This document shows, piece after piece, positions 40,843 through 49,588 of a stretch of 64,000 nucleotides of DNA. How positions within the stretch are numbered: position 1 is the stretch's first letter; each line of letters begins with the position of its first letter. The notes beneath the pieces are model-generated. The model did not search any database. It was not told where the DNA came from and saw only the letters and a program-made list of their open reading frames with translations. The stretch comes from CADEED01 sp043747875. GTDB lineage: Bacteria > Pseudomonadota > Gammaproteobacteria > Steroidobacterales > Steroidobacteraceae. Made by a program: the position numbers and the translations under genes. The stretch covers positions 82,289 to 146,288 of the forward strand of contig JAYTOI010000155.1 of the NCBI GenBank assembly GCA_043747875.1, written 5' to 3'.

Positions 40843-41670
40843 TCACCGATCGCGCTTGAACCCCGCCGGCGGCAGCGGGTTGCCCTCGCCCTTCGGCACA
40901 CTGAATAGTTTGGCATCCGGTTCCGAGCGCTTGATGTCGCGCAGCTTGTACTTCGTCTCGCCGGTGCGCGGATCGCGGTAGGTAGCCTCGACGACCACTT
41001 GCAGGTCGCGCCCGTACCATTGCTCGGCCGACATGTTGATGGGCTGCTCGTTGCCGATCGCGCCTGCCGGAATCGTCGCCTCGATGCGGCTGCCCGAGAC
41101 GGTTTCGCCGTCGAGCTTGCGTTCACCAAGCTGTTTGCGCGGCGAATAGCTGAGCGCGCCGCGCGGCGCGCGCATCGGGCCGACGAAGTCGGGCTCGCCT
41201 TCGAGCGGTGCGCGGCACGCCTCGATGGACATGGTCGCGACATTTTGCCCGGGCTGCAGCATGTAGCGGGTGCCGGCGGCCGGATCGTCGATGACGGTGA
41301 GCGTCGAGTTCACCTCGAGCGGCACGGGGCCGCCGACGGACGACAGCGAATACTCGGCGCGCGTGCGGCCATCGCTGTCGCGCCACATGCGCACGGTGTT
41401 CTGCCGCACGATGCGATTGCCGTCGGCCAGCGTGGTCACTGTCTCGCTGGTGCCATACGCGGAGTATGGCGCGCCCCTCACGAGTCGTACGTTGTTAGGC
41501 ATTGGGCGCTGCGTGGCGCCGCTCGCGGACGGCACCGGGCAGACGGGCAGCGCGTGGACGGCCGATTTGGCCGCGTGCGCGGGCGACGCGCCGACTGACC
41601 ACGTGAACAGCGCGAGCGCGCCGAGTGTCGGGACGAGTTTTTGCTCAGGGATTTTGCGTGGCGATGCCAT
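40843..41670 (-). CDS. Secreted protein of the ECF sigma factor operon
   Basis: A 275-residue protein; the start at 41670 (MASPRKIPEQKLVPTLG) gives a signal peptide with cleavage near AHAAK. The rest is a beta-rich domain (SETVTTLADGNRIVRQNTVR, TLTVIDDPAAGTRYML, GRDLQVVVEATYRDPRTGE) with a pro-rich end. I do not recognise the family. The pattern of a dirty outer-strand domain reading small-molecule or surface status is not claimed. It overlaps the 3' end of the anti-sigma-like gene by 26 bases and is the last gene of a sigma / anti-sigma / secreted-protein operon. Confidence 0.65.
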   Translation of the reverse strand: MASPRKIPEQKLVPTLGALALFTWSVGASPAHAAKSAVHALPVCPVPSASGATQRPMPNNVRLVRGAPYSAYGTSETVTTLADGNRIVRQNTVRMWRDSDGRTRAEYSLSSVGGPVPLEVNSTLTVIDDPAAGTRYMLQPGQNVATMSIEACRAPLEGEPDFVGPMRAPRGALSYSPRKQLGERKLDGETVSGSRIEATIPAGAIGNEQPINMSAEQWYGRDLQVVVEATYRDPRTGETKYKLRDIKRSEPDAKLFSVPKGEGNPLPPAGFKRDR

Positions 41671-42247
41671 GACTGCTCTCTTGTGTATGGCCAGGCTGGT
41701 CGGCCGGCACGACGTTCTCGATGCGCACCGTGCCGTCATTCGAAACGACGATGTCTACCCAGTAGCGCGCGCCGCCAGATCGCGACGTGCCGTCGACGGC
41801 CACGAGCGTGCCGCGCGACGACACCTCGGCGGGGATCTTGAGCGCGACGGAATCGGTGGGCCACAGCGCGAAATCGGGCGGCGGCCACGCCGGCTCGGAA
41901 GCGGACGAGTTGGCCATTTGCGGCGGCGACGCGGCACGCTCGACGCGCACCCCGACGAACACGCCCACAGCCACCGCCACCATGAAAACAAGGGTGCCGA
42001 GCGCCGCGGCGATCGCCCAACGGCCGGCGGTGTGCCGGGCGGAGTGGACTGCGGCCGGCGCTGTTCGCTGCGGCACGGGCCGCCCGGCCACGGACTGCGC
42101 CGGCATCGCCCGCGCAGTATTTTTCGCGCGGGCTGCGACCAATGCGTCGATGCGCGCATCCAGTGACTTACTGGGAGAAAGTGCGTCGAGGTCGCGCGCG
42201 TAGCCGCGCACCAGCCGCTCGACATCGCGATGCAGTGTGTGGGTCAT
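41645..42247 (-). CDS. Putative membrane-bound anti-sigma factor
   Basis: A 200-residue single-pass membrane protein. Residues 1-70 are cytoplasmic and helical (VERLVRGYARDLDALS), a transmembrane helix follows at about 76-98 (AIAAALGTLVFMVAVAVGVF), and the C-terminal 100 residues would be periplasmic (SVALKIPAEVSSRGTLVAV). The start overlaps the sigma-factor stop (ATGA), the usual arrangement for an anti-sigma gene. No zinc-binding H-x3-C-x2-C motif is present, so it is not a ZAS-type. Assignment rests mainly on topology and context. Confidence 0.65.
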   Translation of the reverse strand: MTHTLHRDVERLVRGYARDLDALSPSKSLDARIDALVAARAKNTARAMPAQSVAGRPVPQRTAPAAVHSARHTAGRWAIAAALGTLVFMVAVAVGVFVGVRVERAASPPQMANSSASEPAWPPPDFALWPTDSVALKIPAEVSSRGTLVAVDGTSRSGGARYWVDIVVSNDGTVRIENVVPADQPGHTQESSHGIATQNP

Positions 42248-42846
42248 GTCAGGCTCCGCTCCGCGAGGGGCAGATCGGTTTGCAGCTCGATGATTTCAAG
42301 GGAGGCGAGGCGGATGGTGAGCAGCGCGCGGGCTCGGTGCAGGCGCGAACGTACCGTACCGATCGGGCAGTCGAGTATGGAGGCGACGGTGCTGTACGGC
42401 AGCTCTTCCAGATCGCAGAGCGCGATGATCTCGCGATGCGGCGCCGGCAGCTCGAGCATCGCGCGCCGGAATGCCGCGGTGTTCTCACTGCGCGCGATGG
42501 CATCGGACGGCGACTCCGCCTCGTGCGGCCGCGTCTCCAGGTGGTCCTCGCCGAGCGGCAGCCAGCGTTTCTCGCGCCGATGATGATGGCTCACGCGATG
42601 CCGCAGCACGCCGCACAGATAGGCGAACACGGTGCCCTGCGCGGCGTCGTAGTGCCCGGCCTCACCGAGCAAGTCGACGAAGGTGTCGTGCAACAGGTCC
42701 TCGGCCGCCTGGCGCGAGCGGCACATCGCGGCCGAGAAGCGCAGCAGCGCGCGTCCGTGCCGCTCGTACAAGATCTTCACTGCCGCGCCATCGCCCGCGG
42801 CGATCTGCGCCATGTACTGCGCATCTTCGTTGTGATGATTGTTCAT
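42244..42846 (-). CDS. ECF-type RNA polymerase sigma factor
   Basis: A 200-residue ECF sigma factor. The start at 42846 (MNNHHNEDAQYMAQ) is chosen because region 2 starts soon after: VKILYERHGRALLRFSAAM and AAEDLLHDTFVDLLGEA. Region 4 is LPAPHREIIALCDLEELPY followed by the helix-turn-helix IGTVRSRLHRARALL. It is followed with ATGA overlap by the putative anti-sigma gene. A GGAACTTTCC box 53-62 bases upstream of the ATG suggests autoregulation. Confidence 0.9.
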   Translation of the reverse strand: MNNHHNEDAQYMAQIAAGDGAAVKILYERHGRALLRFSAAMCRSRQAAEDLLHDTFVDLLGEAGHYDAAQGTVFAYLCGVLRHRVSHHHRREKRWLPLGEDHLETRPHEAESPSDAIARSENTAAFRRAMLELPAPHREIIALCDLEELPYSTVASILDCPIGTVRSRLHRARALLTIRLASLEIIELQTDLPLAERSLT

Positions 42847-42898
42847 GTACGCAACTGGTTCACGCGGCCGACGCGCATCGATTGGACGGCTGCGGTGC

Positions 42899-42908
42899 GG
42901 AAAGTTCC
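42899..42908 (-). promoter_or_regulatory. Putative ECF -35 element upstream of the sigma gene
   Basis: On the minus strand the sequence reads TTGGAACTTTCCGC, with a CCAAT about 16 bases further on and the sigma ATG 53 bases downstream. GGAACTT is the classical -35 of sigma-E-type promoters. The same GGAACTTT occurs at an equivalent distance before the response-regulator gene. The box is also nearly palindromic (GGAAAGTTCC), so a repressor site cannot be excluded. Confidence 0.45.
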
Positions 42909-42946
42909 AACCCGCCCGTGATTCGCGCGACGCTGCACCGTGCTCA

Positions 42947-43663
42947 TCAACCACGCTCGACGAGCACACCGATGACATAACCCTCACCGTGTACGGTCTT
43001 GATGATGCGCGGCAGCCGCGCGTCGTCGCCCAGGATCTGGCGCAGTCGACTGATGCGCACGTCGATGCTGCGATCGAACGGGTCTGCATCGCGACCGCGC
43101 GCGAGTTCGATCAGCTTCACGCGCGATGCGACGCGGTTGCCGTGCGCCAGCAGCGTGGAGAGCACGCGATACTCCGAGCTGCGCAAGCCGGCGGGCCGGC
43201 CCTGCGGATCGGACAGCTCGCGCGCGACGATGTCGAGCTGCCAGCCGCCGAAGCGGTACAGCCGCCCGCGCGCCGTGGACGGCGGCGTCGCGGCGTCCGT
43301 ACGGCGCAGCAGATTGCGAATGCGCGCCAGCAGCTCGCGCGGATTCAAGGGCTTCACCAGGTAATCGTCCGCGCCCATCTCGAGGCCGACGATGCGGTCC
43401 ACCTCGTCGGCCCGGCGCGCCACGAAGATGACCGGCACGTCGCTCGATACGCGCAAATTGCGGCATAGCCTCAAGCCTTCGTCCTCTCCGAGCAGCACGT
43501 CGAGCACCACGAGATCGATGCGCGCCCGCTCGAGCGCGCGATGCAGGCCAGTCGCGGTGCTGGCGGTGGTCACGCGATACCCGTGCCGCTGCAGATGACT
43601 CGCGAGCGCGGTGCGGGATTCGCGGTCCTCATCGACGATCAATACGTGTTTGCTGTCCGTCAT
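42947..43663 (-). CDS. OmpR/PhoB-family response regulator
   Basis: A 238-residue two-domain regulator. The receiver domain (1-120) has the acidic pocket DEDR at 11-14, phosphoacceptor Asp55 (LVVLDVLLGE) and Lys104 (DYLVKPLNP). The C-terminal winged-helix domain runs about 135-235 (LRSSEYRVLSTLLAHGNRV, SIDVRISRLRQILGDD, KTVHGEGYVIG). No histidine kinase is adjacent, so it is an orphan. It lies 100 bases upstream of the sigma gene on the same strand and has its own GGAACTTT box, suggesting it is part of the sigma regulon. Confidence 0.92.
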   Translation of the reverse strand: MTDSKHVLIVDEDRESRTALASHLQRHGYRVTTASTATGLHRALERARIDLVVLDVLLGEDEGLRLCRNLRVSSDVPVIFVARRADEVDRIVGLEMGADDYLVKPLNPRELLARIRNLLRRTDAATPPSTARGRLYRFGGWQLDIVARELSDPQGRPAGLRSSEYRVLSTLLAHGNRVASRVKLIELARGRDADPFDRSIDVRISRLRQILGDDARLPRIIKTVHGEGYVIGVLVERG

Positions 43664-43710
43664 CTGGCGTCATTGGCGGGTCTCCTGCGTGTATTGCCCC
43701 GAGCCCGGCG

Positions 43711-43720
43711 AAAAGTTCCA
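43711..43720 (-). promoter_or_regulatory. Putative ECF -35 element upstream of the response regulator
   Basis: On the minus strand the sequence reads ATGGAACTTTTCGC, followed after about 16 bases by CAATA, with the response-regulator ATG 48 bases downstream. It matches the box before the sigma gene in core sequence and spacing. It lies in the 150-base divergent region shared with the bamA-type gene. Confidence 0.45.
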
Positions 43721-43813
43721 TCCGTACGCCGGCCGCGGGTCCGGTAACAATTCTTAACACTCTCGAACAAATCTCCAAGAACCCGGTGCCACCGATTGCG
43801 GTCCGATGGCCCA

Positions 43814-46246
43814 ATGAAGCGCGAACCAGCGAACAGAAAGAATGGGATGGGAGCCCTCCCGGCGCTGTGCGCGCTACTAGTTAGTGCAGCGCGCGCGCAG
43901 GAGTCCCCCGGCGCGCCGGATTTCGAAGTGACCAACATCCGTGTCGACGGCCTGCAGCGCATCACGGAAGGCACGGTGCTCAACCAGCTGCCGGTCGACG
44001 TCGGCGACCGGATCGGCGCGCGGCGCGTGCGCGAAGCGCTGCGCGCGGTGTTCGCCACGGGGTTCTTCCGCGACGTGGAGATGCGCCGCGAGGACAACGG
44101 TGTGCTGGTGGTCGTGGTGCAGGAGCGGCCCTCGATCCGCACCTTCGAGGTCACGGGTGCCAAGAAGCTCAAGAAGGAAGACCTCGAAAAATCGCTGCGC
44201 AACGTCGGTCTGGCGAGCGGTCGCATCCTCAACCGTTCGACCCTCGAGGACGCGCGGCAGTACCTCGTGGAGCAGTACTTTTCGGATGGCCGTTACAGCG
44301 TGCTCGTCGACGCGAAGGTCGAAGAGCAGCCCGGCAATCTCGTCGACGTCAAGATCGAGATCGACGAGGGCAAGAGTGCGCGCATCCGGCAGATCAATAT
44401 CGTCAACAACGGGCGCTTCAGCGATGACGAGTTGCGCGATGCGCTGGAGCTGCAGTCGCACAACCTGATGTCGTTCTACAAGGGCGACGACCGCTACTCG
44501 CGCGAGAACCTGCGCGGCGATCTCGAGAAGATCCGGTCTCACTACATGGACCGCGGCTACGCCGATTTCGAGATCACCTCGACGCAGGTCGCGCTCGCGC
44601 CCGAGAAGGACGACCTGTTCATCACCGTGAACGTGTTCGAGGGCAAGACCTACAAGCTCGGCGCGATCAAGCTCGCGGGCCGCTTCGTCGTGCCGGAGGC
44701 GGCGCTGCAGCCGTACGTCTTCGTCGTTCCGGGCGAGTTGTTCTCCCAGAAGAAGATCGTCGCGACGCAGGAGGCACTGCGCGATCGGCTGGCGACGGAA
44801 GGGTTCTCGTTCGCCGAGGTGGTGCCGGTGCCGACCCTGAACAGCGAGACCAACGAGATCGCGCTCACCTTCCAGATCGAGCCCAACCTGCGAACCTACG
44901 TGCGTCGCATCAACTTCGAAGGCGTCGCCCGCACGCGCGACGACGTCCTGCGCCGCGAGATGCGCCAGCTCGAGGGAGCGGTGCTCTCGAACGCTGCGGT
45001 CGAGCGCTCGAAGGAGCGCCTGCAGCGACTGCCGTACGTGACGTCCATCGAGACCGATACGCAGCCCGTCGCCGGCACGAACGATCTGGTCGACGTCAGC
45101 GTGAAGCTGCAGGAGGGGCCGTCGTCGCAGCTTGGCGGCGGCATCGGCTATTCGGAGCGCCAGTCGTTCATGTTGAGCGGCAATTTCGTCGACAGCAATT
45201 TGTTCGGCTCGGGCGAGCGCCTCGCCGTGGAGCTCAACGGCGGGCAGTACAACCGCGTCGTCAGCATCGCGCACACCGACCCGTACTTCACCTTCGACAA
45301 CGTATCCCGCTCGCTATCGGCTTCGTACGTCGAGCGCGATCGCCTCACATCCTCGTTCTCGCAGTTCTCCACCAAGAGCTACAACGCCGGCGCGAGCATC
45401 GGCTATCCACTGTCCGAGCGGCAGGGCGTGAGCTTCGGGGTGTCGTTCAGCCACGAGGACCTGACCACCGTGTTCTCGAGCTCCACGCAGTTGCGCGACT
45501 GGGTGCGCAACAACGGCGAGGACTACTTCCGGCGCGTGGGACGCGATCCGGTGCTCGGCACCATCCTCGACGTGGTCGAACTGAATCTGGGATGGGTTTT
45601 CGACAGCCGCGACCGCACGCTGTTTCCGACGCGCGGCGGTACCCATCGGTTCTCGGTGTCGGTGACACCGCCCGGCAACTCCGCGTCCTATGCCATCGCC
45701 AATTTCCACTCGCAGCAGTTCTTCCGCTTCGGCGGGGTGCCGCTGCTCGAGAAGATTCCGTTTTCGATTTCCACCGATCTCGGCTGGGGCACGGCGTTCG
45801 GCGATACCACCGGCGTTCCTCCGCACCGTCACATCTTCACGGGCGGCAGCGAGTCGGTGCGCGGCTTCAAGGACGGCACGCTGGGCCCGCGCGACTCGCT
45901 CGGCAATCCCTACGGCGGCGACACCGGCGTCGCGCTGCAGCTCGAGGCCATCCTGCCGATCGGCGGCAAATATGCGCGCAGCGCGCGCGCCAGCCTGTTC
46001 GTCGACGCCGGACAATCGTTCTATCTAGGCGACACCCGCTTCCGCAACCGGCGCGGCGACCGCATCGACTATCGCTTCGATCTCGACGAAATCCGCGTGT
46101 CGACCGGGATCTCGGTGCAGTGGCTGGCGCCGCTGGGACTGTTCCGCTTCAGCTATGCCTTTCCGCTGCGTTTCCAGAACGAGACGCGGCGCCAATGGGG
46201 CGATGAGATCGAGGAATTCCAGTTTTCAGTCGGTCATGCGTTTTGA
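43814..46246 (+). CDS. bamA: BamA/Omp85-family outer-membrane assembly factor
   Basis: An 810-residue protein; ATG 43814 gives a signal peptide cleaved near residue 28 (SAARAQ). Five POTRA domains follow (about 37-440; FEVTNIRVDGLQRITEGTV, RTFEVTGAKKLKKEDLEKSL, RIRQINIVNNGRFSDDEL, YKLGAIKLAGRF, RRINFEGVARTRDDVL), then the 16-stranded barrel with the HIFTGGSESVRGFKDGTLGP lid segment and a C-terminal Phe (FQFSVGHAF). The usual neighbours (rseP, skp, lpxD, fabZ) are absent; here it has a response regulator upstream and a DUF4397 lipoprotein 12 bases downstream. It is either a relocated bamA or, more likely, a second copy. Confidence 0.9.
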   Translation: MKREPANRKNGMGALPALCALLVSAARAQESPGAPDFEVTNIRVDGLQRITEGTVLNQLPVDVGDRIGARRVREALRAVFATGFFRDVEMRREDNGVLVVVVQERPSIRTFEVTGAKKLKKEDLEKSLRNVGLASGRILNRSTLEDARQYLVEQYFSDGRYSVLVDAKVEEQPGNLVDVKIEIDEGKSARIRQINIVNNGRFSDDELRDALELQSHNLMSFYKGDDRYSRENLRGDLEKIRSHYMDRGYADFEITSTQVALAPEKDDLFITVNVFEGKTYKLGAIKLAGRFVVPEAALQPYVFVVPGELFSQKKIVATQEALRDRLATEGFSFAEVVPVPTLNSETNEIALTFQIEPNLRTYVRRINFEGVARTRDDVLRREMRQLEGAVLSNAAVERSKERLQRLPYVTSIETDTQPVAGTNDLVDVSVKLQEGPSSQLGGGIGYSERQSFMLSGNFVDSNLFGSGERLAVELNGGQYNRVVSIAHTDPYFTFDNVSRSLSASYVERDRLTSSFSQFSTKSYNAGASIGYPLSERQGVSFGVSFSHEDLTTVFSSSTQLRDWVRNNGEDYFRRVGRDPVLGTILDVVELNLGWVFDSRDRTLFPTRGGTHRFSVSVTPPGNSASYAIANFHSQQFFRFGGVPLLEKIPFSISTDLGWGTAFGDTTGVPPHRHIFTGGSESVRGFKDGTLGPRDSLGNPYGGDTGVALQLEAILPIGGKYARSARASLFVDAGQSFYLGDTRFRNRRGDRIDYRFDLDEIRVSTGISVQWLAPLGLFRFSYAFPLRFQNETRRQWGDEIEEFQFSVGHAF

Positions 46247-46258
46247 TCCACGGAGCCA

Positions 46259-47584
46259 ATGCCTATGCGTATTTCGATTGCCTGCTTTTCGGCCCGATTC
46301 CTGCTCGCATGTGTGCCCGCGACGCTGCTGCTCGCTGCGTGCGGTGGCGGCGGCGGTGATGGCGGTGCCGATGCGAAGATCCGCCTGCTGAATCTCAGCT
46401 CCGGATACTCCGCGCTCGACCTGATCACGAACATCGACGCGGACGACGAGGATGAGGATGAAACGCAAGCCTCCTCGGTGGCACTCGAGGCGGCCAGTGC
46501 GTACGTGACACTCGATCCGGACGACTACACCATCAAGCTCAAGCGCACCGGCTCGGGCAGCATCCTGCGCTCGTTCGCCGACGAGCAGCTCGTGGCCGAC
46601 ACGATCAATACGTACGTGGCGTACGGCGAAGTGGGTGCGTTCGGCGCGCTGCGCCTCGACGATACCCTCGACGAGGCCGACGCCGGCGACACCAAGCTCA
46701 ACATCGCGAATCTGTCGTCCGCGGGCGCGCTCGACGTGTACATCACGGCCGCCGACGCCGATCTCGGCGACACCACGCCGGTGATGTCGTCGGTAAGCGC
46801 GGGGTTCAGCCAGGTGCTCGTGGACAGCGGCACCTTCCGCCTGCGCGTGACCGCGGCCGGCGACTCCTCGGACGTGCGCCTCGACTCTGCCAACTTCGTG
46901 CTCGCGGACCGCGGCGTCGCCGCGCTGATCTTCACGTCGACGCAGAGCGGCATGCTGGCGAACGCCATCTATCTACCGCAGGAAGGCGCGCCGGCGAAGA
47001 TCGTCAACAGCAAGGCGCGGCTGCGCGGCGCCGTCGGCATTGCCCACGGCGCGAATGCATCGATCCGCGCGCATGGGGTTACCGTGCTGCCGGCCTCGAC
47101 ATCGGGTGTCATCGGCAGCAAGTACTCGGTGCTGGATGCCGGTTCGGTGCCCATCTCGCTCACCGTCAACGGCGCCGCGGTGGTCGGGCCGAACGTCACA
47201 CTGCAGGCCGGCAACGACTACACCTTGCTCGTCTGGAGCGACACGTCGGGCGTGCGCACCAGCCTGATCCCCGACGACAACCGCTTGCCGGCCGGCATCG
47301 CGCTGACGAAGTTACGGCTGCTGAATGGCATGTCGACGCTGGCAGCGCCCCTGACTCTGTCGATGGACTTCTCGCCGATCATTGAGGGTACGCCGGCGGG
47401 CGAAGTGTCGGATGACACGGAGATCTCCGCGGGGTCGGAGCGTCAGCTCGATATTTCGAACACGTCGACCGCGACGCCGGTGTTGTCGCGCAGCGGCATC
47501 ACATTGCAGGGCAGCGCGGTGTATACATTTTTCATGACCGACAACGGGGGGACTGCCATCGGGGTGTTGCGGCGCGACCGGTGA
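46259..47584 (+). CDS. DUF4397-like lipoprotein
   Basis: A 441-residue lipoprotein with lipobox LLLAAC followed by a glycine run. Two or more beta-sandwich units resembling DUF4397 are visible: AKIRLLNLSSGYSALDL, TKLNIANLSSAGALDVYITA, and a C-terminal LRLLNGMSTLAAPLTLSMDF, each starting with a V/I-R-L-x-N-[LG] strand. It begins 12 bases after the BamA stop, so both are probably co-transcribed. Outer-membrane or surface location is likely. Function unknown. Confidence 0.8.
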   Translation: MPMRISIACFSARFLLACVPATLLLAACGGGGGDGGADAKIRLLNLSSGYSALDLITNIDADDEDEDETQASSVALEAASAYVTLDPDDYTIKLKRTGSGSILRSFADEQLVADTINTYVAYGEVGAFGALRLDDTLDEADAGDTKLNIANLSSAGALDVYITAADADLGDTTPVMSSVSAGFSQVLVDSGTFRLRVTAAGDSSDVRLDSANFVLADRGVAALIFTSTQSGMLANAIYLPQEGAPAKIVNSKARLRGAVGIAHGANASIRAHGVTVLPASTSGVIGSKYSVLDAGSVPISLTVNGAAVVGPNVTLQAGNDYTLLVWSDTSGVRTSLIPDDNRLPAGIALTKLRLLNGMSTLAAPLTLSMDFSPIIEGTPAGEVSDDTEISAGSERQLDISNTSTATPVLSRSGITLQGSAVYTFFMTDNGGTAIGVLRRDR

Positions 47585-47593
47585 AATGGGGTC

Positions 47594-47639
47594 AGAAATG
47601 GGGTCACTCCCCATTTCCTGGCAAAAGGGGACAGACCTC
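47594..47639 (+). repeat. Small dispersed repeat, copy A
   Basis: A 46-base unit reading AGAAATGGGGTCACTCCCCA, then ATTTCCTGGCAAAAGG and GGACAGACCTC. The first half can fold on its own (TGGGG/CCCCA). Closely similar copies lie at 60643-60687 (same strand) and 61245-61290 (opposite strand). It fills most of the short gap between the DUF4397 gene and the convergent histidine kinase. Confidence 0.75.
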
Positions 47640-47687
47640 CCCCTGTGCCAGAACGAAGATCACGCCCCGCGGCTCGTCGGCTGTTAG

Positions 47688-49310
47688 TCAGGGTGCGGCG
47701 GCCGACAGCTCGCGGTTCAAGGCTTCCGGATCGACCGGCTTCACCAGGTGCTTCACGAATCCTGCCTGCCTCGACAGTTGCCGGTCCTCCGGAAATCCGT
47801 AACCGGTGAGTGCCACCAGTCGGATGCTGGCGCCCTGCGGGTGGCTGCGGATACGGCGTGCCAGCTCGTACCCATCCATTCCGCCCGGCAGGCCGATGTC
47901 GATGAACGCGACGTCGAGCGAGCCCAGCGACGGGCTCGTGTCCAGCAATTGCAGCGCATGCTCGCCGTCGGGCGCCTCGCACACATCGTGGCCGTGCGCG
48001 CTCAACACCGCGCGGTACATTTCGCGCGAGTCGTGGTTGTCGTCGACCAGCATCACGCGGCGCGCGGCGTATTCAGGTTGTCCCCTCGAATGTTCATCAC
48101 CGCGCTCGGCCGCGCCGGCCCCATTGATGCGCGGCGCCGCCACCGACGGCAGGCGCACGGTGAACGTCGAACCCTTGCCGTCGCCCTCGCTCTGCGCCTC
48201 GACGCCGCCGCCGTGCAGCTCCGCGAGACGCCGCACCAGCGTCAGGCCGATGCCGAGTCCGCCGCGCGAGCGATCGATGGTCTGGTGGACCTGCACGAAC
48301 AGCTCGAAGATCTTCGGCAGCATCTCCGCCGGAATGCCGATACCGCGGTCGGTGACCCGCAGCACCGCATCGTCGCCGACGCGCGATACGTGTACGCGCA
48401 CGGCGCCGTCGCGCGAGAACTTGAGTGCGTTGGAGATGAGGTTGCCGACGATCTGTTCCAGGCGCACCGCGTCGCCGGATACCCACACCGGCTCGACAGT
48501 GAGCTCGATGCGCGACTGGTTGCTCGCATGCCCCGACGCCAGGGTCGCCACCGACGCTGTCACGGCATCCGCGAAGTTGATTTTCCTGCGCTGGAGCACG
48601 ATCTTGCCGGTGACCGCGCGGCCGACGTCGAGCAGGTCGTCGACGAGCCGCGCCATGTGCGTGACCTGCCGCTTGATGATGCCAGTAGCGCGATTCGACA
48701 TCGGCTCGGCCTGATTCATCAAGGTCAGCGCATGCACTGCGCCCTGGATTGCGCCGAGCGGATTGCGTAGCTCGTGCGCGAGCATCGCGAGGAACTCGTC
48801 CTTCGAGCGGTTCTCGCGTTGCGCGCGTGCCAGCGAGCTGATGTCGGAGAGGATCAGCGTGCGGTGCTCGACATCGTCGAGCACGATCGACGACAGCGTC
48901 ACCTGCACCTCGGTCGACTCGCGGCCATTCACCATGAGGTGCGTCTGGTAGCGCCCCGAACCGTGCTCGAGCATGGCGCGCAGGATCTCGCCTTCGGCCG
49001 GCGGCAGGAACTTGCCAATCGACGCGCCAAACACCCGCCCGAGCGGTTGCCTGACCAGGTCGGCGAAGCGCTGGTTGCAGTAGACGATGTCGCCGGTGAC
49101 GGAGAGCGTCGCCGCGCCCTCCTGCATGCGTTCGACCAGCGCGCGATACGGCGCGTCGGCGCTGCGCAGCGTGTATACGTGCCGCTCGCCCTGGTCGTCG
49201 TTCAGCAGCAGCGCGTCGATCTCGCCGCAGTAGATGGCATGCAGATTGCCTTCGGCCTCCGCGAGCCGTGCGCGCAATTCTTCGGGGTTCAATGAATCGA
49301 TGTCAACCAA
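47688..49310 (-). CDS. PAS-containing hybrid histidine kinase of the kai operon
   Basis: A 540-residue cytoplasmic hybrid kinase if started at the TTG at 49310, which overlaps the stop of the second kaiB; a TTG at 49292 is an alternative. No better start exists, and the open frame further upstream is the shadow of the kaiB genes. An N-terminal coil (EELRARLAEAEGNLHAIYCG) leads to a PAS domain (about 55-160). HisKA has His179 (EFLAMLAHELRNPLG). HATPase_c shows NALKFSRDG and RGGLGIGL. The C-terminal receiver has phosphoacceptor Asp471 (VAFIDIGLPGG). It lacks transmembrane segments. The operon order kaiC-kaiB-kaiB-kinase suggests it is the output or input kinase of the KaiBC module. Confidence 0.85.
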   Translation of the reverse strand: MVDIDSLNPEELRARLAEAEGNLHAIYCGEIDALLLNDDQGERHVYTLRSADAPYRALVERMQEGAATLSVTGDIVYCNQRFADLVRQPLGRVFGASIGKFLPPAEGEILRAMLEHGSGRYQTHLMVNGRESTEVQVTLSSIVLDDVEHRTLILSDISSLARAQRENRSKDEFLAMLAHELRNPLGAIQGAVHALTLMNQAEPMSNRATGIIKRQVTHMARLVDDLLDVGRAVTGKIVLQRRKINFADAVTASVATLASGHASNQSRIELTVEPVWVSGDAVRLEQIVGNLISNALKFSRDGAVRVHVSRVGDDAVLRVTDRGIGIPAEMLPKIFELFVQVHQTIDRSRGGLGIGLTLVRRLAELHGGGVEAQSEGDGKGSTFTVRLPSVAAPRINGAGAAERGDEHSRGQPEYAARRVMLVDDNHDSREMYRAVLSAHGHDVCEAPDGEHALQLLDTSPSLGSLDVAFIDIGLPGGMDGYELARRIRSHPQGASIRLVALTGYGFPEDRQLSRQAGFVKHLVKPVDPEALNRELSAAAP

Positions 49311-49588
49311 GTGGCAATCCCAATGCGAACAACAGTCGCTGTTTGTCGGACATGTCTCCGATGATGAGCCGCATGGGTGCCGGCTCGGCCTTGACGAGCG
49401 TGGGGGTGGCGATGATCTGGTCTTCCATGATGCGACCCGCTTGCTGGTAGACGTCGATGATCTCGAGCTCGTACTGCCCCGCACAGGTGCTGCTCGCAGA
49501 CCGCGCACACGGCCTGCAGCGCGCGCGTGGAGCGCGGCGTGAGGCCGGTCACGTACAGGCGCAGCTGGTATTTCGACCGCTCTGTCAC
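49303..49588 (-). pseudogene. kaiB: Second KaiB-like gene, interrupted by an apparent one-base insertion
   Basis: Starting at the GTG at 49588 (overlapping the previous kaiB stop, GTGA), the reading frame encodes a KaiB/thioredoxin-like start, SKYQLRLYVTGLTPRSTRAL and AVCEQHLCG. At the run of four G (minus strand; 49477-49480 on plus) it leaves the frame. If one G is ignored, the frame continues as QYELEIIDVYQQAGR, IIATPTLVKAEPAPM and LIIGDMSDKQRLLFALGL, a complete KaiB of 94 residues ending at 49303. So either this is a recent frameshift, a sequencing homopolymer error, or a site of ribosomal slippage. Confidence 0.85.
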
